From positions 15,121,001 through 15,185,000 of the forward strand of contig CM067550.1 of NCBI GenBank assembly GCA_034509755.1: a stretch of DNA of 64,000 nucleotides. The letters are read 5' to 3'. The notes under the pieces were generated by a model that worked only from the letters and a program-made list of their open reading frames with translations, had not been told where the DNA came from and did no database searches. The stretch is from Anisodus tanguticus (Eukaryota; Streptophyta; Magnoliopsida; Solanales; Solanaceae). Of this stretch, positions 47,054 through 58,400 are shown piece by piece. The stretch's first letter is position 1; every line of letters starts with the position of its first letter. Both the position numbers and the translations under genes were made by a program.

Positions 47054-47777
47054 GCAACAACAATAACATACCCAGTCAAATCTCATAATATGGGGTCTGG
47101 AGAGGTAGAGTGTACACAGACCTCCTCTACCTTGGTAGGTAGAACGATTATTTTCGAGAGATCCTCGGCTCAAGACAAAGCACAAGCCCAAGCAAAGTAA
47201 GACACACAAAATGCGTTAGTCATGACAGCGAATTCTGAAAAAGAAAGAATCAAAAGGAAGCAATAGCTAATGCAAGTAAATAAGACATACAAAATACACA
47301 TAGCAACATAAATCAAACGACAAGGGACTATAAGGCAATATTGTGCCTACTAGTATGATAGGCTAAGCGAGCTTGCAATAATAATACTACAACTAGTAGT
47401 TTGTAAGCGTAGGTAAGACTACGCTGGACTACCTACTATCCTTCTACCCTAATACGTGTCCTCCATAATCCCCTATCTAAGGTCATGTCCTCAATGAGTT
47501 GCACCTGTGCCATATCCCGTCTAATCACCTCTCCTCAATACTTCCTCGGCCTACCTCTACTCCTCATGTACCCATCCATAGCCAACCTTGCACACCTCCG
47601 CACTGGGGAATTTATTTCTCTCCTCTACACGTGCCTGAACCATCTCAGCCTAGATTCTCACATCTTATCCTCCACCGAGGTCACTCCCACTCTGTCCCTG
47701 ATATCATCATTTCTAATTCTATCCCTCCTTGTATGCCCACACATCCATCTTAACATCCTCATCTCCGCAACTTTCAT
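47054..47777 (-). mobile_element. 5'-truncated RTE-type LINE
   Basis: 724 bp on the minus strand between 16-bp duplications CTTCTGAAAAAGGTAT (47038-47053 and 47778-47793). The low end is the complement of the TTG tail (CAACAACAATAACATACCCA); the high half (47400-47777) encodes the decayed C-terminal reverse-transcriptase region of the same family as 1890-2863. Confidence 0.85.
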
Positions 47778-47937
47778 CTTCTGAAAAAGGTATACAAAAA
47801 GAAATTGGTTTCACTACTGACAATTGAAATGAATGAGAGCACAATTTAATATTTCATTTAGGGAAAACATAAAAGAATATCCAAAAATGATCACTTTATA
47901 GTATTAGCTAAAATAGTTACTGTGGGTTACAACAATT

Positions 47938-48865
47938 GTAGGGAACGGAAAATAAGTAAATATTACAATTGCTAGAAAGGATAAACTAAAGATTACAACA
48001 AAACTAGAAATCAAGAACGAAACAAACTCCTTGAGTGATTTGCTGAGTCGAGTGATGACACTCTGTCTCTAAGACAAGATTGCCCCGTATTCTCCTTTTA
48101 CGTTTTCGGGCAATAGTCTCCCAAGATACAACAACTTAATAAATGAGCAAAGGAAACTCAAGTGTTACTCTTGAAGAACTTTGCGTATTGTAAACTTGCT
48201 AGAGAGGAAGAAGATGAATTCAGAAATTCTGTAGTATTTTCTAAGTGTAGTCCTTAACAATTGAGCCAAATGCCTCAATTTATAGTGTAAGGAGATGACC
48301 CCTCAACTAGCCAACTAATGGCCTTCAATAGCCAATGTAATGACACTTATTGAGGGGTTACATTTAGCCAAAATAATGGCTGAATTCATGTGCCAAGTAA
48401 TGGAGATTCAATGCTCCAAAACCAGCCCAAAGGTCAGAACTTTCCATCTTCCCGTCGTAGCATTTTGCCTCCGAAGTGCCGCGACTCCAGTGGCTGAAGA
48501 CCCAATTAGCGCCGTTGTGCTCCATAGGAGGCGCCACGGCGCTCCGGCGCCTCGGCTCTGACGGGGCTGCGTCGCGGCCCTTCGCGGCTCCGCGGCAATT
48601 TTTGACTCGTTTCATCTTACACTTCGTACAGTTTTTCCTTCGTTTACCACCGTGGAATACTTCGTCATTTGTCCAATCACCGTCCATCATTCTATGTCTC
48701 AAACGTATTACATACGTACCAATCTCTCTTTCACTAATGAAATTTGCGATACTTGGCACTACGTGTGCACGTGTGTGAAAATGACGTTTCCGATGTGCGG
48801 GGCCCCAATTATTTGAGTCATAAATAATGGGATATACTTAATTCCACATTAGTAAATTTCCAACA
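47938..48865 (-). repeat. 3' LTR of the copia element
   Basis: Starts TGTTGGAAATTT at 48865 on the minus strand and ends ACA at 47938. Related to the solo LTR at 38910-40191. The neighbouring sequence 48480-48590 is unusually GC-rich (GCGCCACGGCGCTCCGGCGC). Confidence 0.72.
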
Positions 48866-49493
48866 ATCCCCTCTTGAAAGAGATTTTGGCGTACTCACAT
48901 GGTGCCTTTTCCAGCAATCTTTCAGCGGACCGATGTTGCATCTGGATAGGTAGCTTCCGCTTTGAACCTTCCATAGTTGAATACCATCGGACTTACTTAA
49001 TGCGCGGTGAATGTGATGTCTTAAACCGTCAGTGTTTAGTGTAAGCCAAGTCAACGGTACCAACACAACAACTTCCCTTACTCTGTTCTTCGTAATGTTT
49101 TGTCCATTGTGGCTGTGGATACTTCTTGGATTCTTAAGTGCGTTCATTTGAGGCGGCTTGTCCTCGCACTTAAATAGGTGGTCTCCTACAAGGTATCATG
49201 CTATACCCCACTTTACAAGTGTTAGGAACCATTAAAAGTTTTCCCAATCCTAACCTCAACTGGTGAGGATCATTAAAGGTTTTGGAAACTTAACCTTTAC
49301 CCACAATGTAGATAACACTTATAGTCTATCGTGGGAACGACTTTGGATTTGGTGTTTCTTTACAGAAATCACTATCCGAAGTGTTCATGCTTCCACCGAA
49401 GTGCTCAACTAAACCTTTACAGCTTAGTTTTCCTATTGAACCTAATTCCTGGGATCTCCAGTCAGTAAGGTTGGGTTACCACCGTATTGATCC

Positions 49494-52400
49494 TTATACC
49501 TTGAGTTTTAAGCCCATTCCCCTAGATAGGCAGAACATCTGATCTTTGGGTAAGCCCTTTGTCAGTGGGTCTGCTATGTTATCCTTTGATTTTATGTAAT
49601 CAATGGATATGATACCCGTGGTGATCAGCTGCCTGACGGTCTTATGTCTCCGTCGAATATGACGAGACTTGCCGTTATATATAGAACTCCGTGCCCTTCC
49701 TAGAGCCGACTGACTGTCGCAGTGGATCATTACAGAAGGTACGGGTTTGTCCCAACAACGGACATCCTCTAAGAAGTCGTGAAGCCACTCAACTTCTTCT
49801 CCTGCTTTGTCTAAAGCGATAAACTATGATTCCATCATGGATCGGGTGATGCAAGTTTGCTTAGAGGATTTCCAAGACACAACCCCACCACCAATTGTAA
49901 ATACATACCCACTGGTGGACTTGGTGTTCTCTATATCAGATGTTCAGTTTGCATCACTGTACCCCTCTAGTATAACTGAATATCTCAAATAATGCAACCT
50001 GTAAGTTAGCGTGTATTTCAGGTATCGTAGTACCCGATTCAACACCTTCCAATGATCATTACTTGGATTATAGGTAAACATAGCCAACTTGTTGACTACA
50101 TAAGCAATATCAGGTCGGGTGCATTTTGTTATGTACATCAAACTACCAATCACCTGTGCATATTGCTCCTGGCAACGGGTGCACCACAATTTTTATCAAG
50201 CTTTTGATTTCTATCCAGTGGTGACTTCGTAGGGGAACTGTTAAATATCTCGAACTTTCTCAACACATCCTCGATGTAGTGAGACTGAGATAAGACCAGT
50301 CTGTCAAACGTCTTAGAGATCTTTATCCCTAAGATGACATCTGTGATACCTATATCCTTCATGTCGAAGCATTGTTTCAACATGTTCTTAGTCTCTAGAA
50401 TCAAGCTAGGACTGCTTCCTGTGATCAACATGTCATCTACGTACATGCATATCATGACGAACGAGTCAGAGTTACCTTTCATGTAGACACATTTGTCATA
50501 CTCATTAATGGAGAAACCCTTCGATAGTAGAGTACTATCAATTTTTTCGTGCCATTGCTTCGGGCTTGTTTCAGCCCGTACAGAGATTTGACAAACCGAC
50601 AGACTTTCTTCTCTTGTCCTGGAACCACATACCCCTCGAGTTGTTCCATATAAATTTCTTCTTCTAAATCACTATTTAGGAAGGCTGTCTTGACATCCAT
50701 TTGATGTATCTCAAGGTCATGCAACGCTGCGATCGCAATGGATACTCCTATAGACGTCATCCTAGACACCGGGGAGTACGTGTCAAAATAGTCAAGGCCT
50801 TCTTTCTGCCGATAGCCTTTGACTACCAACCTGGCCTTGTACTTATCTATAGACCCATTTGCTTTATACTTCCGTTTGAGTATCCATTTACAACCCAACG
50901 GTTTATTTCCCGGAGGAAGATCAACCAACTCCCAAGTATGGTTATGCATGATGAAGTCTATTTCACTCTTAATAGCTTCTTTCCAGAGGGGTGCCTCTGG
51001 AGTTGACAATGCTTCAGCACTTGTCATTGGTTCGTCATCAACCATATAAGCTACAAAGTCAAGACCGAAGGATTTATCCTTCCTGGCCCTTTTACTTCGC
51101 CTTGGTTCCATCTCTAAAGTCTCCAAGTTTTGAGAATCTGGAACACTAGATTCCAGATATTCATCCATTTCGAAGTCCACTAGATCTGAACCATCTAGAT
51201 CCGGGCCGTCAATGACTCCCGGTTCCTGAGAGCTTTGTTCATAACTTCATTTGCGAGAGGTTATGTCTTTTTCCTTTCTAGGAAAAATATCTTCAAAGAA
51301 TTGAGCATTCCTTGATTCCATGATTGTACCCCGTGGATATCTGGAATATCTGACTTATGCACTAAGAAGCGATAAGTACTACTGTTATTTGCATATCCGA
51401 TGAAAATGCAATCTACAGTCTTAGGCCCAATCTTGACCTGCTTTGGCTTGGGTACTTCGACCTTTGCCAAACAACCCCACACCTTTAAATATTTATAGGT
51501 GGATTTCTTTCCCTTCCATGATTCATATGGAGTTTTGTCCTTACCCTTATGTGGGACTCTGTTAAGAATCGTATTAGCGATAAGGATGGTTTCTCCCCAC
51601 ATATTTTAGGGAAGACCGAAATTGATGAGCAAGGCATTCATCATTTCCTTTAATGTGAGGTTCTTACGTTCCGCCACGCCTTTCGACTGAGGTGAGTATA
51701 GAGCCGTCGTTTGATGAACACTGCCCGATTAGGCACAATATTTCTCAAATGGCGCTACATATTCTCCCCATCTATCGCTATGAATGGATTTGATCCACAT
51801 GCTTAGTTGGTTTTCAACTTCTGCTTTGTAACGTCGGAATGCTTCAAAGGCTTCATCTTTACTTTTCAACAAGTAAAGGTAACAATACCTTGTGCTATCA
51901 TCAATGAATATCACAAAGTACTTGTTCCATCCCCTAGTTTGTGCAAACTTCAAATCACATATATCTGTGTGAATGAGTTCTAGAGGAGCGATATTCCTTT
52001 CGACGGATCGAAAAGGAAGCTTTGTGAGTTTTGCCTCTACGCACACCTCACACTTATGTTGAGGGTTTACGTCGATAGACGGCAACAACTCCAACTTAAC
52101 CAACCTTTGGATGGACTTGTAGTTAACATGTCCTAATCTATGATGCCATAAATTAGAGGACTCAAGCAAGTAAGAAGAAGCTTCAATATTATTTCTTGCA
52201 CGTATTATAGACATGACGTTAACTTTGAAGAGGCCTTCACAGATGAAGCCCCTTCCCACAAACGTTCCATTCTTGGTGATTACAAATTTATTGGACTCAA
52301 ACACTAGCCTAAAACCAGCATTAACCAATAAATGACCTGAAATTAAATTTCTTCTAATCTCAACGACATGCATCACCTCCTTCAGAGTGAGCTCATTTTC

Positions 52401-52856
52401 AGAAGTCATCTTCAGAACTACCTTTCCTACCCCAGCACGTCAGAGGAAGCGTTGTTACCCATGAACAACTTCTTGTTTCTAACTGGTGTATAAGTGGATA
52501 AGACATCTCTATTGGAATAGATGTGTCTCGTAGCACTTGTGTCCATCCACCATTGCATAAGATTCTCAACAAGGTTTGCTTCAAGCACCAGCGCTGAGAA
52601 CTCCTCAATCATATCGTCCATAAGCCTGTCTTTGACGACGTTAACATGTGCCTTGCCCTTAGCCTTGGCCTTCTCTTGTTGCTCAATCTTGAGCTTGCGG
52701 CAGTCCTTGATCATGTGACCAGATTTCCCATAGTGGTGACAGTTTCCTTTGAACTTCTCCGCTGCTTAGGTCTTGCCGTCTTTCTGGAACTTGCGCTTCT
52801 TGCTTGGGTTCCCTTTGGCCTCTGCCAGATTTGCCTTTGCCTCAACAAGTTGAAAT
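49494..52856 (-). pseudogene. copia gag-pol remnant
   Basis: Minus strand, in order: gag end with a zinc knuckle CHHYGKSGHMIKDC (second Cys replaced by Tyr); protease WWMDTSATRHI (Gly of DTGA replaced by Ser); integrase with LWHHRLGHVNYKSIQ, CEVCVEAKLTKLPF, first Asp in IHTDICDL, second in SIHSDRWGEY, then stops near 51729; reverse transcriptase with WKEAIKSEIDFIMHNHTWEL, DVKTAFLNSDLEEEIYMEQ and the catalytic YVDDM near 50430; RNase H with VIHCDSQSALGRARS and SKDNIADPLTKGL to 49494. At least four frame breaks occur. Inactive. Confidence 0.9.
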
Positions 52857-53837
52857 GTATTGTATATCGTGTGATCTTGACTAAAGAAAAAGAAAATTGA
52901 AAACCGATTTGGGGAAAAATACAAATTGATTGGGACGCAATACCACAACTACTTTGTATTTTCATATGACTTTGTATTTTCATATGTTAAGATTCCTTTT
53001 AAATTTTTCTTCTTCTACTGCAATTCTCTTTCTTTTTTCCTTCTTTGGTAAGCAAAAAAGTATATTTTTTCTATGAGGTAAAGCTTTATTGTATATAAAA
53101 ATTATTCGAGAGACCAATCAAACAAACTGCTACTCTTTCCTTTCTAACAACTCTCAAAAATTCATGTACTGGTCCAAAACATCATTGGATATTATTTTGC
53201 ATATTTTGATAAGCAAAATAATATTAATTCATGTTTGTAGTACCTCAGGGTTACTGTCAAAGCCTCAAAGGTACCATTAGAATACAGTCCTTCAAACATG
53301 TAACCGGTCCGTGAATTTCAGTGCTTCTTCTAAATCCATCTATAATTTCATGTTACCCGAAAGGTATAAATTTCGTAAATTTTTTAGAACTCCATCCTCA
53401 AAAGCACCTTAAATTTGTTTCTCTCCAAACGGTCCATAATATATGACATGAATTGTCTTCCTATAACTATTTGGATTTTACCTTTGTACAGTCGCCCTAT
53501 TTAAGCTTGTTTCTGGAAGTGGTATTGCGTCGCACATTTAATGTATTCATGATAACCACCATTTAAAGTTTCACCAATTTACAACTAATTCCTCTTTACA
53601 TTATGCTTCAGTAATATTAATAGAACGACTAATAATATAAACATGTAATTAATAATCAACTACCGTTTTTATCTTATTTTATGTCGAGCTCAATGTAGAT
53701 TAGAACAATACATATATTATAAAAACATGCATTATATCACTTATTATTTATTAATGACAAATATATATATATATATATATAAGTACAAAATAAATATTAG
53801 TGAAGGAAAAATAATATAAATTATATTAAAAAAATAC
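52857..53837. other. AT-rich intergenic DNA with TA microsatellite
   Basis: No gene recognised. A pure TA run lies at about 53760-53780. Confidence 0.5.
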
Positions 53838-54020
53838 GTGGGTCGGGATCGGGCCGGGTCAGACGGGTAAAATATTCTGACCCTGACCCGACCCTACATA
53901 AGATCGGATCCTCATTTTTTCAGGTCGGGTGGCTCGCGGGTCAGCTATAAGACGACCCTGGCCCTGAATTTTTCTGGTTGGGTCGGGCCAGGCGGATCCC
54001 CGACCCGTTGGACAGGTCTA
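53838..54020. mobile_element. Truncated hAT-like element end
   Basis: GC-rich block with GGTCGGGATCGGGCCGGGTC at one side and CCCCGACCCGTTGGACAGGTCTA at the other, separated into CCCGACCC repeats. The right side looks like an hAT terminal repeat (complement TAGACCTGTCCAACGGG); the left terminal repeat is missing and no duplication is visible. Confidence 0.45.
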
Positions 54021-54134
54021 CTTACCAAGAAGGTGGAAGTTCAGGTAATCAACCAACAAAGCTACTAAATTCCTACTAGTTGTCATAATCTAATTGGCTA
54101 GTATAGAAATTCAACACTACTATTCAATCACATA

Positions 54135-54374
54135 CCCCCACCGTTTCAATTTATATGATGTAATTTGATTATGCACGGAGTTAAAGAAATAAATGATGAC
54201 TTTTGAATCTTGTAGTGTAAAACAAGTCAAAGATATTTGTGTGGGTATAGATCATCTCGTTAAACGTAAAATGTAAATCTTAAAGTAAAATTGTTGTCAA
54301 ATAAGGAAATGTGTCATTCTTTTTTTGGACTGACCAAAAAGGAAAGTGTGTCATATAAATTGGGACATAGGGAG
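54135..54374. mobile_element. Stowaway-like MITE
   Basis: 240 bp between TA dinucleotides; ends CCCCCACCGTTTCAATTTAT and ATAAATTGGGACATAGGGAG. Related to 42952-43188. Confidence 0.78.
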
Positions 54375-54408
54375 TAGTACTTATTTTCAAAAGCTCATTA
54401 CTGCAACA

Positions 54409-54830
54409 ACAATAACATACCCAATGTAATCTCAGAAGTGAAGTTTGGGGAGGGTATAGTGTACGCAAACCTTACCTTTACCTTGGAAGGTAGAGAGATT
54501 ATTTCCAATAGACTCTCAACTCAAAGAAAAGCAAATCAAAGCAGTCGGGAAAAGAAATAACAAAAATAAAGAAGTAATTGCAAAATACGATATAATGTAT
54601 GACAAAGCAGTCTGGGAAAAAACTCAAGACAATACCGTAACCATCACAAAATCATACGATAATCGAATTACAAGAAGCATATATAATAACAAAAAGCTAA
54701 GGACATAATATAAAAATAACACTATGACTACAAGTAGGAAAGGAGAAGTTAGACAACGCTCTCCTACCTATACTATAGAAAAATCAAATAGAACTAAACT
54801 AACTAGACAGTACAATGACTATGTTGCAGA
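54409..54830 (-). mobile_element. RTE/TS-SINE-type 3' fragment
   Basis: Minus strand: CAACAACAATAACATACCCA on plus is the complement of the tail, followed by GTACGCAAACCTTACC. The region to about 54830 (GACAACGCTCTCCTACC) also resembles RTE 3' UTR. The upper boundary is uncertain and no duplication was identified. Confidence 0.6.
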
Positions 54831-54856
54831 TTTGATTACTTTACAAGTAAACAATA

Positions 54857-55061
54857 CTCCCTTCGGTCCATAATAAGTGACCTTTTGGCCTTTTCGTTGA
54901 TTCAAAATGGGTATTCATTTACATAATGAGAAAGAAATTAATTTTTTTCAAGTTTACTATAATACTAATTTAGTCAAAATTTCTATTTTTTAGGAGTTAT
55001 ATTTTCTTAAAGAGTATGCCAAAGGGCAAATGGTCACTTATTAGTATTACAGACCAGAGAG
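54857..55061. mobile_element. Stowaway-like MITE
   Basis: 205 bp between TA dinucleotides; ends CTCCCTTCGGTCCATAATAA and TTACAGACCAGAGAG with the inner GTCACTTATTA complementing TAATAAGTGAC. Confidence 0.7.
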
Positions 55062-55409
55062 TAAATGAATATGTTATTCTTTTTATTGATGGTAGTTAGT
55101 CTGACATTGTCTCCCTATGAAGTTTGATTTGTCATAAAAGTTGAAGCCAAACGAAAGTTATCAGCGCCAGATATCTTAACGAGTCACCTCATGGTTCAAA
55201 AAATCAGCTAAGAACAAATAAAATAGCCTGCATGCATTAAAAGACTTCTTGATGAGATGTTGTATTGGTGTCTGTCAGATTCAATCTTGAACTGTACACA
55301 AACTGCAAGATCCTAAGGACACATATATAATTCGAAATAAAAAGGGGGAAAAAGAGGGAAGGTAAGGGATGTAAGGTGGGAATGCAAAATGTAAGTCTCA
55401 TTTTAGAAG
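55062..55409 (-). other. 3' UTR and flank of RPC3
   Basis: Follows the RPC3 stop on the minus strand and ends at the Stowaway MITE. No other gene seen. Confidence 0.5.
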
Positions 55410-58400
55410 TCATGGAAGAGCATCATCAAGATTCATTTGGGAAGATTCCACAGTAATCCGAACTTTTCTTAGGCGCTTGTATCTATCGCCTAGTTCCCCT
55501 ACAAGCTTATCTCTGGGCATCTGAAGAATCTGGCACAAGTTGTCCAAACAGTCAAGCCATTAGAACATGTTACTCCACTAATAATCAATGAAGGGGAAAG
55601 ATAAATAACAACAATTGAATCCTCCCTACTCCATTCAAGCTCAATCTCATGTCATCATCATACAATGAAGCGAAGGGTACATGCACAACATAAATAGAAT
55701 AGATTCCCTGCTCGTGCAAGAAGGCAGATTTTAGTCGTCATTCCTTTGATAATTAATTTTTCTCATGAATATCTGCTTCTGACAAGAAAAAATAAAGGGG
55801 AAAAACTTTGCACAAATCCTTCAACAATCTTTCATAACATGGTCCAAACTCCGAAGAATAGATGTCGCAAGCAAAGTTGTGTTTGTGACAATGAAGTTAA
55901 TGGCAAGACATAGTAACAAACAAATGACAGAAAAACGTTTTTCAACTTGACCTCAACAAGTAACCAAGCCAAAGTGAAGTTAAAGTTGAGCCTAAAACTA
56001 ATTCAATCCCGCTCCCCCTCAGGGTCTCACCCAATTGTATTTGAGAAGTTGAATCCATACAACATTCTCACATCTGTTGAATAAAATCGGAAAGATATTT
56101 TGGATTTATGGTCCAGAAATAGCTATATCCTGCACATAATGCAGCCCAATAGATCATTCCTTCAGCTTGAGGGAAAGCAACAACTACACATTCTGCACAG
56201 AGGTGATTCTTTGAACTAATAGCCTAATCCTCTCCCTGTTACGGCGTATCCTCAACTTTCTACAACCTATCCAAATAATAATGTGGTTGTAAAATTTTAA
56301 TTAAAATTTCTCTAGATACTTGTACTCTATCTTGACTTGCATGTTTACATGACAGAATAGATGACTAATGAGTTCCCCGTATGTAGAACAATTTTCCCAT
56401 CTACCAGATCTAAAACACAAATCAAACAGATGACTTCATATTTCCTTTCTTGGTTAATCTTCCATCATGATTGTTTTTTTGACAAGTAATCTTCCATCAT
56501 GATTGAACGGAAACAGGAAATGACAAGTTCTTTTCCAGTATATCGTTCTTGATGCACACACGGACATGGTTCCTTATTGTGTTTGAGAACTTAATCTGCC
56601 CAACAACCGGAAAAAGTGAAAGAACCACTGCTATGTTTGAAGTCACAGAGTGGACGACTAATTCACATTCAAGTGACATCTCAAAGTAGAACTAGAAAAA
56701 CTATTTTGTTACTTTGAACTCCGTTTCGGTTCGTTTCAGTCTGTAGGCTGACCAATTTCACACAATCATCTTTCATTAGAAGATACCAAACATAAAATGA
56801 AGATGAACACAAATGCATACTGTTTTTGCGATCATAAAATAACTAATTGTTTGGTTCACTAATATAAACATTATATGCCCACCTACAGTTGCAAAGTTCA
56901 TGATGATAGAAGATGAACGAAAAATAACAAAAATAAACAAGCAATACACACAAAGTAAAAACTTGATAAGAGAGATCTGTAAACAAACCTCTTTTTTCTG
57001 TTCTTGCTCATGTGTTATTCTCAATCTCAAATTAAGGGCAGCATGGTACATTTCATCCAGAACATGTCCCCAAAGAGACAGCTTATTAAGTTTCCACAGA
57101 ATGAATTCTGATTGCCTTGTTCCACGCATAATAACTTTCTGGATAGAATGGGGAACACATTAGTATGTGCTAGAAGCTTTGTTCAATGCAATCTTTATAA
57201 TAATATGTAAGTGTGTATGCGTGTGTGAGCATGTATGTACACATATGTACAAAGAAAAGAAAAGGAAAGCTTTCTACTTGCAAGTCGCAGTTGGAAAATA
57301 AAACAATTTGGAGTTTATCATTTTACTTTGTATTTCGTCCCTCTTGACATATGTTATGCAAGCCCACTAAGGCTTCAAACGCCATCAACCTTCTATATCT
57401 AGAAGGAAAAAGCATATTAAAGCTTGACCATCTGTTTAGATCATAAAGCTTCATAGACTTAACTGATTATTTAATGTAGCACTCCTCTATCAGAAAGGAC
57501 AACAAGGAGATATTCATAGTTGCATTAGGTATTTATGCTATCTTACGCACCTACTTATTCTATCCAACGTGAAGCTTCAATATTGTCCACATCCCTTTTC
57601 TTGATTCACTATGGATGGATACTTCAAAAGATGGTAAGAGAATTGCTGCTGAAAAAAGGATTTGACTACTTAGTAGCTTTCTGCGGTTCTTTCCGACCAA
57701 TTTGAATTCGATGTCATTTTTTATTTTAAGTTATAATAATCTGCTCATAGAAATAAATCCAGCAGGACTAAGAAGCACTCTCCTAGTCGAAGGTCGTCTA
57801 CACAGGGGCTAGTTTGTGGAAATATATAAGTAGTTTATGGCCTATCTTGCAACAAAACAAAATGTGGAGATTGGAAATGGGAGCAAAACTAGATTCCGGG
57901 CAGATGTATCAGGCTGGAGAAGAGAAACTGATGGAAATTTCCCCCCATTTATATAGTATTTCTACAAACAAACTCAGACTGTTGCAGAATGTCATTCATG
58001 AGCAGCCTTGCAACTAACCTTCAGAAGAAACTTCAACGAGTGGGAAGTGGAAGATGTCATTCAACTACTCAATCTTCTAGAACCTATAACCTTGGATGAA
58101 AGCAGAGTGGATTCAGATTTGGAGGGCCAGTAGAGATGAGAAATATTCTGTTAAAAGCTGCTACGAACTTCTTCAACAACAAGATGGTCAGTGGGAGATA
58201 TCGTGGCCTTGGAAGACCAAAACACATACAAAAGCCGCTAGTTTTGGGTGGATTGCACACTTGAACAATGTCTTACTCAGGATATGCTACAACGAAGAGG
58301 ATATGCCTTATGCAGCAGGTGTTTTTTCTGTTAAGAAAATTAGGAATATGTAAATCGTTTATTCCTCTACAAACTGGACAGATATGGGATCTCTTCCTAA

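Larger units (their letters stand above)
47938..52856 (-). mobile_element. Ty1/copia retrotransposon lacking its 5' end
   Basis: The 3' LTR is 47938-48865 (928 bp; TGTTGGAAATTTACT to CCCTACA on minus), preceded by a purine tract (AAGAGGGGAT on minus). gag-pol remnants span 49494-52856. Upstream of 52856 the gag sequence stops abruptly, so the 5' LTR, primer site and most of gag are missing. The stretch 48866-49493 is the 3' noncoding part of the element. Confidence 0.82.

Noticed and set aside
48364..48778. Overlapping frames of 100-131 residues in the copia LTR
   Set aside because: They lie wholly within the 3' LTR and reflect its GC-rich patch.
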